DNA of 64,000 bases from Nocardia cyriacigeorgica (lineage in GTDB: Bacteria > Actinomycetota > Actinomycetes > Mycobacteriales > Mycobacteriaceae). The notes beneath the pieces are model-generated. The model had not been told where the DNA came from and ran no database searches. It was given only the letters and a program-made list of their open reading frames with translations. Made by a program: the position numbers and the translations under genes. The first letter of the stretch is position 1. The number at the start of each line of letters is the position of its first letter. The stretch is from the NCBI RefSeq assembly GCF_010858045.1, contig NZ_JAAGVC010000005.1:79088-143087 (forward strand), in the 5' to 3' direction. This document shows, piece after piece, positions 11,393 through 19,495 of this stretch.

Positions 11393-12036
11393 TGTGTTCC
11401 TCTCGATGTGACGCTCTCGTCGGTGTTCTCGGCTGCGGTCGCGCGATCGAACAACGTGACCAGTTCGGCGGCGATGGCGTCGACATCGCCGGACGGGTCT
11501 GTGGCGTAGCCGATCGCGATGGTGTCGATGGCGGCGCGCACCGCCACCGCCATCACGTGGGCGTCGAAGCGGCGGAATTCGCCGGTACGCTGGCCTTCGC
11601 GCAAGGCCTGTTCGAGCGCGTCGAGTGGCGAGCCCACGGCGGCGTCGGCGACGAATTGATCTCCGAGCGCGGCTCGGGCAGCGCTGTTGAGTTCGATCAG
11701 CGCCCGCAGCACAGCGGTGCGCTCACGCATGAATTCCATGTTCGCGGTGATGTAGGCGGCCAGCCAGGCCCGGTGACCGGATGTGGCCGTGATGCGCGGT
11801 CCGATGAATGCCACCGCCGCGTCCTTGGCCGCCACCAGTGCTTCACGCATCAGCTCGTCCTTGCCGCTGAAGTGGTACGAGATCAGCCGGGTGCTGCTGA
11901 GGCCCGCGTGCTCGGCGATCTTGGCGAAGGAGGTCTTTGCGTAGCCGGCCTCGGCCAGTACCTGCACTGTCGCGGCCACGATCTGCCTGCGCCGCTCGGC
12001 GGCCGTGGGCGAGAGCGGCGGAGGTGTTACTTGCAT
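11389..12036 (-). CDS. TetR/AcrR family transcriptional regulator
   Basis: A 215-residue TetR-type repressor. The N-terminal helix-turn-helix is AAERRRQIVAATVQVLAEAG followed by YAKTSFAKIAEHAGLSSTRL and ISYHFSGKDELMREAL (residues 13-70). The C-terminal ligand domain is variable, as is normal. It is the first gene of a two-gene operon with the SDR, and its own start codon lies within a strongly palindromic operator (12026-12063). That arrangement points to autoregulation and ligand-dependent induction of the SDR. Confidence 0.92.
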   Translation of the reverse strand: MQVTPPPLSPTAAERRRQIVAATVQVLAEAGYAKTSFAKIAEHAGLSSTRLISYHFSGKDELMREALVAAKDAAVAFIGPRITATSGHRAWLAAYITANMEFMRERTAVLRALIELNSAARAALGDQFVADAAVGSPLDALEQALREGQRTGEFRRFDAHVMAVAVRAAIDTIAIGYATDPSGDVDAIAAELVTLFDRATAAENTDESVTSRGTQ

Positions 12037-12063
12037 GAGTAAATTGTTACTCGGGCAAGTAAC
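12026..12063. promoter_or_regulatory. Nested palindromic operator for the TetR gene
   Basis: The outer arms GTTACTTGC (12026-12034) and GCAAGTAAC (12055-12063) are a perfect 9-bp inverted repeat. Inside it, GAGTAA (12037-12042) and TTACTC (12047-12052) form a second inverted repeat. All four are variants of one half-site, GTTACT/AGTAAC. The left outer arm covers the tetR start codon (12034-12036), so bound repressor would block transcription of its own operon. The assignment to this TetR protein is inference from position. Confidence 0.65.
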
Positions 12064-12330
12064 ATCGTCAAGAGGATTCCGGGTGCAGATCTCGGGCTGG
12101 CAGGATTCGGCGCACCGGCACGATGTCGGCCCATCCCGGCGGCGAGCGGTGCCGATTTCTGGCGCGGGTGGGCGGTCTGGCAGAATGGTCGATCGTCCGT
12201 ATGGACAGTGTCAGCCCGTCTCCGGTTACGCACCGCGCGGCGGTCACACACTTCAACCGCAAAACCGGGCTCGCAGACCATGTGAGTCGCCGAATTGCGC
12301 CGTGACCAACCCCGAAAGGTAGATCAGCAC

Positions 12331-12768
12331 ATGGCTGTTCGCATCAAGCTCACCCGCATGGGCAAGATCCGCAACCCGCAGTACCGCGTCGTCGTCGCGG
12401 ACGCCCGCACCCGTCGTGACGGCCGGGCCATCGAGTCCATCGGCAAGTACCACCCCAAGGAAGAGCCCTCGCTGATCGAGATCGACTCCGAGCGCGTGCA
12501 GTACTGGCTGGGCGTCGGCGCGCAGCCGACCGAGCCGGTGCAGCGACTGCTGGAGATCACCGGTGACTGGCAGAAGTTCAAGGGTCTGCCGGGCGCCGAG
12601 GGCACCCTGAAGGTCAAGGAAGCCAAGCCGTCCAAGCTGGACCTGTTCAACGCCGCGCTCGCCGCCGCCGACAACGAGCCCGTCGCCGAGGCCGTCACCC
12701 CCAAGAAGAAGGCCGCCAAGAAGGACGAGGCCGCTGAGGGCGCCGAGTCGGCCGAGGCTGCCGAGTAA
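12331..12768 (+). CDS. rpsP: 30S ribosomal protein S16
   Basis: S16 of the small subunit. The N-terminal core [20 protein letters not shown], then [18 protein letters not shown] and [19 protein letters not shown], is unmistakable. The product is 145 residues. The last 50 form an Ala/Lys/Glu-rich extension ([20 protein letters not shown]) found in actinobacterial S16 but absent from short bacterial versions. The ATG at 12331 is chosen because the family starts MAVRIKL; an in-frame ATG at 12295 would add 12 unrelated residues. AAAGGT lies upstream. Confidence 0.97.
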   Translation: MAVRIKLTRMGKIRNPQYRVVVADARTRRDGRAIESIGKYHPKEEPSLIEIDSERVQYWLGVGAQPTEPVQRLLEITGDWQKFKGLPGAEGTLKVKEAKPSKLDLFNAALAAADNEPVAEAVTPKKKAAKKDEAAEGAESAEAAE

Positions 12769-12850
12769 TCGTGAGCGAGCGCAGCGAGCGAACCGAAGTC
12801 ACAGCGCGCCCTGCGCTCACGACGGAGCCGAGCGCTAGCGAGGTGGAGTC
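12769..12850 (+). repeat. Intergenic repeat-like element between rpsP and khpA
   Basis: The 80-nt gap consists of GTGAGCGAGCGCAGCGAGCG followed by a region with CTGCGCTCAC and CGAGCGCTAGCGAG. The GAGCGAGCGCAGCGAGCG pattern is familiar from dispersed intergenic elements in nocardial and rhodococcal genomes. It can form alternative hairpins through GAGCGC/GCGCTC. The end of the element supplies GAGGTGGAG as the ribosome binding site of khpA. Only one copy is in this window, so the repeat call rests on recognition. Confidence 0.45.
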
Positions 12851-13093
12851 GTGAGTGCTGTCGTCGCCGATGCCGTCGAACATCTTGTTCGCGGCATCGT
12901 CGCCAACCCCGATGACGTGCGTGTCGAGCTGATCACCGGCCGCCGCGGACGCACGGTCGAGGTGCACGTCCACCCCGATGACCTGGGCAAGGTGATCGGC
13001 CGCGGTGGACGTACCGCGACCGCCCTGCGCACCCTCGTCGCCGGTATCGGCGGCCGGGGCATCCGGGTCGACGTGGTGGACACCGACGCCTGA
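12851..13093 (+). CDS. khpA: KH-domain RNA-binding protein KhpA
   Basis: An 80-residue single KH domain protein. The RNA-binding GxxG loop is [18 protein letters not shown]. It binds structured RNA and in Gram-positives partners with KhpB. Its position between rpsP and rimM is conserved in actinobacteria. GAGGTGGAG lies immediately upstream of the GTG at 12851. The stop overlaps the rimM start (TGATG), showing translational coupling. Confidence 0.93.
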   Translation: MSAVVADAVEHLVRGIVANPDDVRVELITGRRGRTVEVHVHPDDLGKVIGRGGRTATALRTLVAGIGGRGIRVDVVDTDA

Positions 13094-13617
13094 TGGAACT
13101 CGTCGTAGGTCGTGTCGCCAAGTCGCACGGCGTGCGCGGTGAGTTGGTCGTGGAGGTCCGCACCGACGAACCCGAGGCGCGATTCGCGCCCGGTTCGACG
13201 CTGCGCGGCCGGTTGGCGCGATCGAAAGAAGTTCGTGAATTCACGGTCGAGTCGGCCCGGGAACACTCGGGCCGACTCCTCGTGCAGCTGAGCGGCGTCG
13301 ACGACCGCACCGCCGCCGACGCCCTGCGCGGCACGTTGTTCTTCGTCGACAGCGCGGATCTCGGGCCCTCCGAGGACCCCGATGAGTACTACGACCACGA
13401 GCTCGAAGGGCTGCGCGTCGAGCTCGCCGACGGCACCGCGGTCGGCACCGTCACCGAGGTATTGCATTCGGCGGCAGGGGAATTGCTGTCGGTGCGGGCC
13501 GCCGATGACGGTCGCGAGATCCTGATCCCGTTCGTGATGGCCATAGTGCCCACCGTCTCGGTGGCCGACGGACTGGTCGTGATCGATCCGCCCGAGGGCC
13601 TGCTGGATCCCGAATGA
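13093..13617 (+). CDS. rimM: Ribosome maturation factor RimM
   Basis: Assists 30S head maturation by binding S19. The 174 residues comprise the RimM N-domain ([20 protein letters not shown]) and the PRC-barrel C-domain ([34 protein letters not shown]). Length is normal. It begins inside the khpA stop codon and is followed after 13 nt by trmD, the standard rpsP-rimM-trmD order. Confidence 0.96.
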   Translation: MELVVGRVAKSHGVRGELVVEVRTDEPEARFAPGSTLRGRLARSKEVREFTVESAREHSGRLLVQLSGVDDRTAADALRGTLFFVDSADLGPSEDPDEYYDHELEGLRVELADGTAVGTVTEVLHSAAGELLSVRAADDGREILIPFVMAIVPTVSVADGLVVIDPPEGLLDPE

Positions 13618-13630
13618 GGCGGCCGAGGCC

Positions 13631-14353
13631 ATGAAGATCGACGTGGTCACCATCTTTCCGGAGTATCTGGAGCCGCTGCGCACAGCGCTGCTCGGCAAGG
13701 CCATCGATAAGGGCCTGATCTCCGTCGACGTGCACGACCTGCGTCGCTGGACCCATGACGTGCACAAATCCGTCGATGATTCGCCCTACGGCGGCGGCCC
13801 CGGCATGGTCATGAAGCCCACCGTGTGGGGCGATGCCCTCGACGAGGTCTGCCCCGACGACGCCCTGCTCGTCGTCCCCACCCCGGCGGGCGTCCCCTTC
13901 ACCCAGGCCACCGCCCACCGCTGGGCGGACGAGAAGCACCTGGTCTTCGCCTGCGGCCGCTACGAAGGCATCGACCAGCGCGTCTTCGACGACGCCGCGC
14001 GCCGGGTCCGCGTCGAGGAAGTCAGCATCGGCGATTACGTGCTGATCGGCGGCGAGGCCGCGGTCCTGGTGATGACCGAGGCCGTGGTGCGGCTGATTCC
14101 GGGTGTGCTCGGCAATCAGCAATCCCACCAAGAGGATTCGTTTTCGGTCACGCCGGAATCCGAGGGTCTCGGGCTGCTGGAAGGGCCGAGCTACACCCGT
14201 CCGGTGAGTTGGCGCGGCCTGGATGTGCCGCCGGTGCTGCTGTCGGGTGACCACGCGAAGGTGGCCGCGTGGCGGCGTGAGCAGTCACTGATCCGGACCC
14301 GCGAGCGTCGCCCGGATCTGCTGCCCGACACCGACGAGCCGGGTTCGGAGTAG
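13631..14353 (+). CDS. trmD: tRNA (guanine37-N1)-methyltransferase TrmD
   Basis: SPOUT-class methyltransferase that makes m1G37 in tRNAs and prevents frameshifting. Motifs are [15 protein letters not shown] at the start, [26 protein letters not shown], and the trefoil-knot cofactor site [20 protein letters not shown]. At 240 residues it has the family length. Last gene of the ribosome-maturation operon. Confidence 0.97.
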   Translation: MKIDVVTIFPEYLEPLRTALLGKAIDKGLISVDVHDLRRWTHDVHKSVDDSPYGGGPGMVMKPTVWGDALDEVCPDDALLVVPTPAGVPFTQATAHRWADEKHLVFACGRYEGIDQRVFDDAARRVRVEEVSIGDYVLIGGEAAVLVMTEAVVRLIPGVLGNQQSHQEDSFSVTPESEGLGLLEGPSYTRPVSWRGLDVPPVLLSGDHAKVAAWRREQSLIRTRERRPDLLPDTDEPGSE

Positions 14354-14560
14354 CCCCGCCGATCCTGGCTCATTCGGCTCGGCGCGGTCGAGCTGCTCAT
14401 TATGCCCCGACCGCACGTGACGCGAGGTACGTGCACGCCCGCACGGTGCGGTGAAGTGTGTCGACGAGCCGTGCGCGTCTCGGTCGGTGGTTCCTTGCGA
14501 CCGCTGCTGCAATGATGTGACGTATGAGCGGTCCGGACACGCAGCAGGAGCTGCGTCTGA

Positions 14561-14764
14561 CGAATTCAGTACGCCGCAGCCGGGATTCCCCGTTACCTGA
14601 TCGTCCGGCTCGACCAGAAGGAAGAGCGGATCGAGGCGGTCGAGGAATACCGGCTCGACTGGTCGGGCCGCCGTTACCGCGCCCATGCGGTCCACCGGCG
14701 GGTACTGCTCCTCGATGAACCGGTCGAGGTGACGATCCCGTTCACGACACTGGAGCAGCCCTGA
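14561..14764 (+). pseudogene. Uma2-family nuclease remnant
   Basis: In the frame that ends at the TGA 14762-14764, the sequence encodes YAAAGIPRYLIVRLDQ, then IEAVEEYRLDWSGRRYRAHA and EPVEVTIPFTTLEQP. This resembles the C-terminal third of Uma2/DUF820 PDDEXK-fold proteins (compare YAAAGIPxYWLVD). A stop (TGA 14558-14560) closes the frame just upstream and the N-terminal two thirds are missing. A short ATG frame at 14524 (MSGPDTQQEL) runs into the region in the wrong frame. It is best read as a decayed fragment. The rest of the roughly 420-nt gap between trmD and the ligase (14354-14560) shows no gene. Confidence 0.6.
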
Positions 14765-14776
14765 CGGCGGCAGATC

Positions 14777-16405
14777 TCAGCCGGGGAGGCCGAGCAGCGA
14801 CCGCGCCATTTCCCGCATTTCGGCTTTACGCACCTTCCCGGTGACGGTCATCGGGAACTCGTCCACGACGTGCACATAACGCGGCACCTTGAAATGGGCG
14901 AGTTTGCCCGCGCAGAACACCCTGAGCGCGTCGGCGTCGAGCGGGGCCGCGCCCTCGCGCAGCCGGACCCACGCCATCAGTTCCTCACCGTATTTCGGGT
15001 CGGGGACACCGATCACCTGGGCGTCGAGGATATCGGGGTGGGTGTAGAGGAACTCCTCGATTTCGCGGGGATAGATGTTCTCCCCACCGCGGATGACCAT
15101 GTCCTTGATCCGGCCGGTGACGGCGACATACCCGTCCTCGTCCATCACCCCGATATCGCCGGTGTGCATCCAACGGGCGGCGTCGATGGCTTCGGCGGTG
15201 CGCTCGGGATCGTTCCAGTACCCGAGCATGACCGAATAGCCGCGGGTGCACAGCTCGCCGGGTGCACCGCGCGGGACGGTGTGGCCGGTCGCCGGATCGA
15301 CGATCTTGATCTCGAGGTGCGGGCCGACCCTGCCGACGGTCGCGGTGCGGCGGTCGAGGCTGTCGTCACGGCGGGTCTGGGTGGACACCGGTGAGGTCTC
15401 GGTCATCCCGTAGCAGATACACACCTCGCGCATGCCCATCCGATCGATGACGCGTTTCATCACCTCGACCGGGCAGGGTGAGCCCGCCATGATGCCGGTG
15501 CGCAACGTGGACAGATCGGTGTCCTGCTCGTCGAGCTGCGCCAGCATGTCGATGAACATGGTCGGCACACCGTAGAGCGAGGTGCAGCGTTCGGCGGCGA
15601 CCGCCGCGAGGGTGGCACCGGGTGCGAACGAGGGCGCCGGAATCACGATCGCCGCACCGTGACTGGTGGCCGCCAGATTGCCCATCACCATGCCGAAGCA
15701 GTGATAGAACGGCACCGGAACGCAGATCCGGTCCTGCTCGGTGTAGCCGCACAACTCCCCGACGAAATAGCCGTTGTTGAGGATGTTGTGATGGCTGAGG
15801 GTCGCGCCCTTGGGGAAACCGGTTGTGCCGGAGGTGTACTGGATATTGATCGGGTCGTCCATGGACAGCTGCGCCGCCCGCGCCGCCAGCAGGTCCTGGT
15901 CCGCGGTGGTGCGCATGAGCGTGTCCCATTCGGGCGTGCCCAGTATCAGCACCTGTTCCAGGCCAGGGCATTTCGGGCGAACCTGCTCGATCATCGCCAT
16001 GTAGTTCGAGGTCTTGAACTCCGGCGCCGACACCAGCATCCGTACGCCGGCCTGCTCGAGCACGTACTGCAACTCGCTGGTGCGGTAGGCGGGATTGATG
16101 TTCACCAGAATGGCGCCGATCTTCGCGGTCGCGTACTGGATGAGAAACCACTCCGGGCAGTTCGGCGCCCAGATGCCCACCCGGTCGCCGGCGGCGATGC
16201 CACGCGCGGCCAGCCCGGTGGCCAGCGAGTCGACCGCCGAACGCAACTCACGGTAGGTCCAGCGGCGCCCGGAGGGGCAGTCGACCAAGGCTTCCCGGTC
16301 GCCGAACGCGGCCGCGGTGCGGTCGAGGTTCGCGCCGATGGTGTCGCCGAGCAGTGGTGTCTCGGAGATCCCCGAGGTGTAACTGGGCAGCGGAGTCGTC
16401 ATCAC
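14777..16405 (-). CDS. AMP-dependent fatty-acyl-CoA ligase (FadD-type)
   Basis: A 542-residue ANL-superfamily enzyme. The P-loop-like motif is [16 protein letters not shown], followed by [26 protein letters not shown], the hinge [17 protein letters not shown] and the C-terminal catalytic Lys in [17 protein letters not shown] enzymes adenylate a carboxylate and transfer it to CoA; the overall pattern is that of medium/long-chain acyl-CoA synthetases. Its start overlaps the stop of the upstream ligase gene (ATGA at 16402-16405), so the two are one operon. Substrate not determinable from sequence. Confidence 0.92.
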   Translation of the reverse strand: MMTTPLPSYTSGISETPLLGDTIGANLDRTAAAFGDREALVDCPSGRRWTYRELRSAVDSLATGLAARGIAAGDRVGIWAPNCPEWFLIQYATAKIGAILVNINPAYRTSELQYVLEQAGVRMLVSAPEFKTSNYMAMIEQVRPKCPGLEQVLILGTPEWDTLMRTTADQDLLAARAAQLSMDDPINIQYTSGTTGFPKGATLSHHNILNNGYFVGELCGYTEQDRICVPVPFYHCFGMVMGNLAATSHGAAIVIPAPSFAPGATLAAVAAERCTSLYGVPTMFIDMLAQLDEQDTDLSTLRTGIMAGSPCPVEVMKRVIDRMGMREVCICYGMTETSPVSTQTRRDDSLDRRTATVGRVGPHLEIKIVDPATGHTVPRGAPGELCTRGYSVMLGYWNDPERTAEAIDAARWMHTGDIGVMDEDGYVAVTGRIKDMVIRGGENIYPREIEEFLYTHPDILDAQVIGVPDPKYGEELMAWVRLREGAAPLDADALRVFCAGKLAHFKVPRYVHVVDEFPMTVTGKVRKAEMREMARSLLGLPG

Positions 16406-18024
16406 CGCACCTCCTGCTGACGCAGCAGGAACCGCTGCACCTTCCCGCTGGGCGTCTTGGGCAGGCTCGGGACGAAATGCACCCGGCGTGGGTAGGCATG
16501 CGCGGCGAACTTCTTCTTCACCAGCGTCTGGAGTTCGGCCTCCAGTTCAGCGCTGCCCTCGACGCCCTCGCGCACCACGACGAACGCCTCGAGCACCTCA
16601 CCGCGCAGTTCGTCGGGCATGCCGACGACGGCTGCTTCGGCGACGTCCTCGTGCAGCACCAGCACGCTTTCCACCTCGAAAGGGCCGATCCGGTAGCCGG
16701 CCATGATGATGACGTCGTCGTCGCGGGCGGAGAAATGGAAGAACCCGTCGGCGTCCTGGGAACCGGCGTCACCGGTGAGATACCAGCGGCCGTCCGGGGT
16801 GTAGCGCTGCGCGGTGCGTTCGGGCGCGTCGAGGTAGCCGAGGAACCACAGGAGAGGGCTGCGTTCGGTATCGATGGCGATGCGGCCGAGCTGCCCGGTC
16901 GGCGCCTCGGTATCGGCATCGTCGGCGAGCACCGCGCAGGCCCAGCCCGGCAGCGAACGGCCCATCGAGCCCGCGGGGGCCTCGGTGTTCAGCTCGTCGT
17001 GCCAGGCATTGCAGATCACCATGCCGTGCTCGGTCTGACCGTAGTGATCGCGCACGGCCACGCCGAGGGTGTCGGCGGACCAGGCCACCACCTCGGGGGT
17101 GAGCGGCTCACCAGCCGAGGAGGCCCGGCGCAACCGCACCTTCGGCGCCTCGGCGCTGTCGGCGCGCAGGGCCCGGTAGACCGTCGGCGCGGCCGCGAAG
17201 TTGGTGACCCCGAATTTCTCCATCACCTGCCAGGTCAGCGCGGGGGAGAAGCCCGCGTGCAGCAGCAGGCTGCGGGTGCCACTGGCCAGCGGGCCGAGGA
17301 TCGCGTAGTAGAGGCCGTAGGCCCAGCCCGGGTCCGCGGCATTCCAGAACACGTCGTCCGGGCGGACGTCGAGCGCGAACTCCTGATAGGCGTGGAAGGA
17401 CGCGAGCGCGCGCACCGGAATCGGCACCCCCTTCGGCGTGCCCGTGGTACCGCTGGTGAACAGCTGGACCAGCAGGCCGTCGCCGCCGACCGCGACCGCG
17501 GGCTCGACGTCCGCGTCGTCGGCCATCAGATCGCGCATGCGCAGCCCGGCAGCGGCCGGCTCGTCGCCGGTGACGATGGTGCGCCACGGCGGATCGACCG
17601 GGATGTCGTCGCCGGGGGCGAGTTTGCCCGCCTGATCCGGATCGACGATCACGATCGAGGCGCCACTGGCCGACAACCGGAACGCGATCGCCGGCGGCGC
17701 GAACGCGGTGAACAACGGCACATGCACCGCTCCGCGCCGCCAGATCCCCAGCAGCGCCACCACCAGGTCTTCGGACTTGGCCATCAACGTGGCGACCCGG
17801 TCACCCGGCTCGACCCCGAGCCGCGCCAGCGCCGCCGCGAACCGCTCGGACTTCGCGCGCAACTGGCCGTAGGTCAGGTCCGTCGACGACAGGTCGCTGT
17901 CGATGATCGTGAAGGCGACGGCGTCGGCCGGGTGCCGGTCGCACAGCAGCCAGGCCGCGCTCGCATCGGCGCGGTCGTAACACTCCAGCAGCTCGCGCAC
18001 CCGCGCGTTCGGGTCGATACCCAT
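16402..18024 (-). CDS. Acetyl/medium-chain acyl-CoA synthetase-like AMP-binding protein
   Basis: A second ANL enzyme (540 residues), clearly different from its neighbour and closer to the acetyl-CoA/medium-chain (ACSM-like) group. It has [67 protein letters not shown], and the C-terminal Lys in [10 protein letters not shown]. The N-terminus ([20 protein letters not shown]) also fits this group. First gene of the pair and divergent from the LuxR-type gene at 18122. The two ligases may act on related acids of different chain length. Confidence 0.9.
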   Translation of the reverse strand: MGIDPNARVRELLECYDRADASAAWLLCDRHPADAVAFTIIDSDLSSTDLTYGQLRAKSERFAAALARLGVEPGDRVATLMAKSEDLVVALLGIWRRGAVHVPLFTAFAPPAIAFRLSASGASIVIVDPDQAGKLAPGDDIPVDPPWRTIVTGDEPAAAGLRMRDLMADDADVEPAVAVGGDGLLVQLFTSGTTGTPKGVPIPVRALASFHAYQEFALDVRPDDVFWNAADPGWAYGLYYAILGPLASGTRSLLLHAGFSPALTWQVMEKFGVTNFAAAPTVYRALRADSAEAPKVRLRRASSAGEPLTPEVVAWSADTLGVAVRDHYGQTEHGMVICNAWHDELNTEAPAGSMGRSLPGWACAVLADDADTEAPTGQLGRIAIDTERSPLLWFLGYLDAPERTAQRYTPDGRWYLTGDAGSQDADGFFHFSARDDDVIIMAGYRIGPFEVESVLVLHEDVAEAAVVGMPDELRGEVLEAFVVVREGVEGSAELEAELQTLVKKKFAAHAYPRRVHFVPSLPKTPSGKVQRFLLRQQEVR

Positions 18025-18121
18025 CTCGCATCTCCTCGGTCGTGATCCAGCTCACCGGGCTGTTGCCATAGGATGTAGGTCACACCTGATCCCGCACTAC
18101 CCCCGAAAAGGGGTGACCACC

Positions 18122-18979
18122 ATGACCGACCCGTCACCGCTGCTGCGCCCGCGCGACGGCGACGCACTGCGCGCCGAGATCCGGCGGGTCGCGAGCGTGA
18201 CCGGGGTTCCGGTGCTGTTCGGCGGCGAGGTGCACGCCGACACGCTGCTGCTGAGCGAATTCTTCGGTGTTCGCACCAACGGCCTGCGCGGGCTGTCGGT
18301 GCTGCGGACCTCCGGGCTCGGCGGGCAGGTGATGGACTCGGGGCGGCCGGGACTGGTCGCCGACTACCGCAACGCGCCGACCATCACCCATCACTACGAC
18401 GGGCCGGTGATGAGCGAAGGCATCCGTTCGGTCGTCGCCGTCCCCGTGGTGGTCGACGACAACCCGCGCGCGGTGCTGTACGCGGCCACCCGCGGCAACG
18501 GCGCTCTCGGCGACCGCACCGCGGACGTGCTGTTGCAGGCCGGACGCAGGCTCGCCACCGAGATCACCATCCGCGATGAGGTGGACCGGCGGCTGCGACT
18601 GCTGGCGGCCGCCTCGGCCCCAGCGCAGGCCGGCACCGGCGTCGTCGTCGAAGAGTTGCGCGATATCCACGCCGAACTGCGTGATATCGCGCATTCGACC
18701 GCCGACCAGAAACTGCGCGACCGGCTGCATGCCGTGGGCGCCCGGTTGACAAGGGCGCTGTCCGGCGGGCCCGCTCCGGACGCGCCGAAACTGTCGCGCC
18801 GCGAACTCGACGTGCTGATCCAGGTCGCGCTCGGCTGCTCCAACCAGGAGGTGGCCCAGCGCATTTCCGTCGGCCCGGAGACCGTCAAGAGCTATCTGCG
18901 CAGCGCCATGAACAAGCTCGACGCCCACTCCAGGCACGAGGCCGTCGTGACCGCCCGCCGCCTCGGTCTGATCCCCTGA
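18122..18979 (+). CDS. LuxR-type regulator with GAF-like sensor domain
   Basis: A 285-residue regulator. Residues 1-150 look like a GAF-type sensor (VLRTSGLGGQVMDSGRPGLV; SEGIRSVVAVPVVVDDNPRA). A helical linker follows, and the C-terminus is a LuxR/NarL helix-turn-helix: LSRRELDVLIQVALGCSNQE, then VAQRISVGPETVKSYLRSAM. AAAAGGGG at 18106-18113 is 8 nt from the ATG at 18122, which is preferred over the GTG at 18113. It is divergent from the two acyl-CoA ligases and close to similar regulators that control acyl-CoA metabolism, so it probably regulates them. Confidence 0.88.
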   Translation: MTDPSPLLRPRDGDALRAEIRRVASVTGVPVLFGGEVHADTLLLSEFFGVRTNGLRGLSVLRTSGLGGQVMDSGRPGLVADYRNAPTITHHYDGPVMSEGIRSVVAVPVVVDDNPRAVLYAATRGNGALGDRTADVLLQAGRRLATEITIRDEVDRRLRLLAAASAPAQAGTGVVVEELRDIHAELRDIAHSTADQKLRDRLHAVGARLTRALSGGPAPDAPKLSRRELDVLIQVALGCSNQEVAQRISVGPETVKSYLRSAMNKLDAHSRHEAVVTARRLGLIP

Positions 18980-19045
18980 GCCGCCGCGGAATTCGCGTTC
19001 TCCGCACCGCGCGGCCCACATGCGGGACACTGCCCGCCTCGCCTC

Positions 19046-19061
19046 TATACTCACCGCCGTG
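19046..19061 (+). promoter_or_regulatory. -10 element and leaderless start of the VOC gene
   Basis: TATACT (19046-19051) lies 7 nt before the GTG start codon at 19059, which would place the transcription start at the codon itself. No ribosome binding site is present. Confidence 0.6.
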
Positions 19062-19430
19062 CCGCCGTTGCGAGTAGTCGGACTGTCCCTCGACAGTGCC
19101 GACCCCGAAACCCTTGCCCAGTTCTACCTGGATCTGCTCGGCGGAAAGACGCTGTGGCGCAAGGAAAGCAGTGTGGGGGTGCGGATCTCGTCAGGGCTCG
19201 CGCTCATCGCGCACCGCGTCCCCGACCATCAGCGCCCGGCCTGGCCCGGCTCCTCGATCGTGCACCTGGACCTGGCCGCCGACGATGAGCGCGATCTCGA
19301 CGAATGTGTCGATCGCGCTGTGGAATTGGGTGCCAGCGTGGCGCCCATGCAGCCGGGCGACCGGTGGCGGGTGCTGCTCGATCCCTCGGGCCACCCGTTC
19401 TGCATCACCACGGTGACGCCGCCCGAATAG
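19059..19430 (+). CDS. VOC-family (glyoxalase/bleomycin-resistance-like) protein
   Basis: A 123-residue protein with one VOC module pair: VVGLSLDSADPETLAQFYLD LLGG-type start, SSIVHLDLAADD in the middle and VLLDPSGHPFCI at the end. Candidate metal ligands include His in IVHLDL and the residues around DPSGHPFC. Members are dioxygenases, isomerases or binding proteins; the substrate is not evident. The frame continues upstream to 19020, but the TATACT hexamer and the domain boundary favour the leaderless GTG at 19059. Confidence 0.85.
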   Translation: MPPLRVVGLSLDSADPETLAQFYLDLLGGKTLWRKESSVGVRISSGLALIAHRVPDHQRPAWPGSSIVHLDLAADDERDLDECVDRAVELGASVAPMQPGDRWRVLLDPSGHPFCITTVTPPE

Positions 19431-19495
19431 GCCGAGTGCGGTACGACGGCCCCGGCGCCGGTCACCTGTCGCCCGGCGACGGTAGTGTGCGGGTC

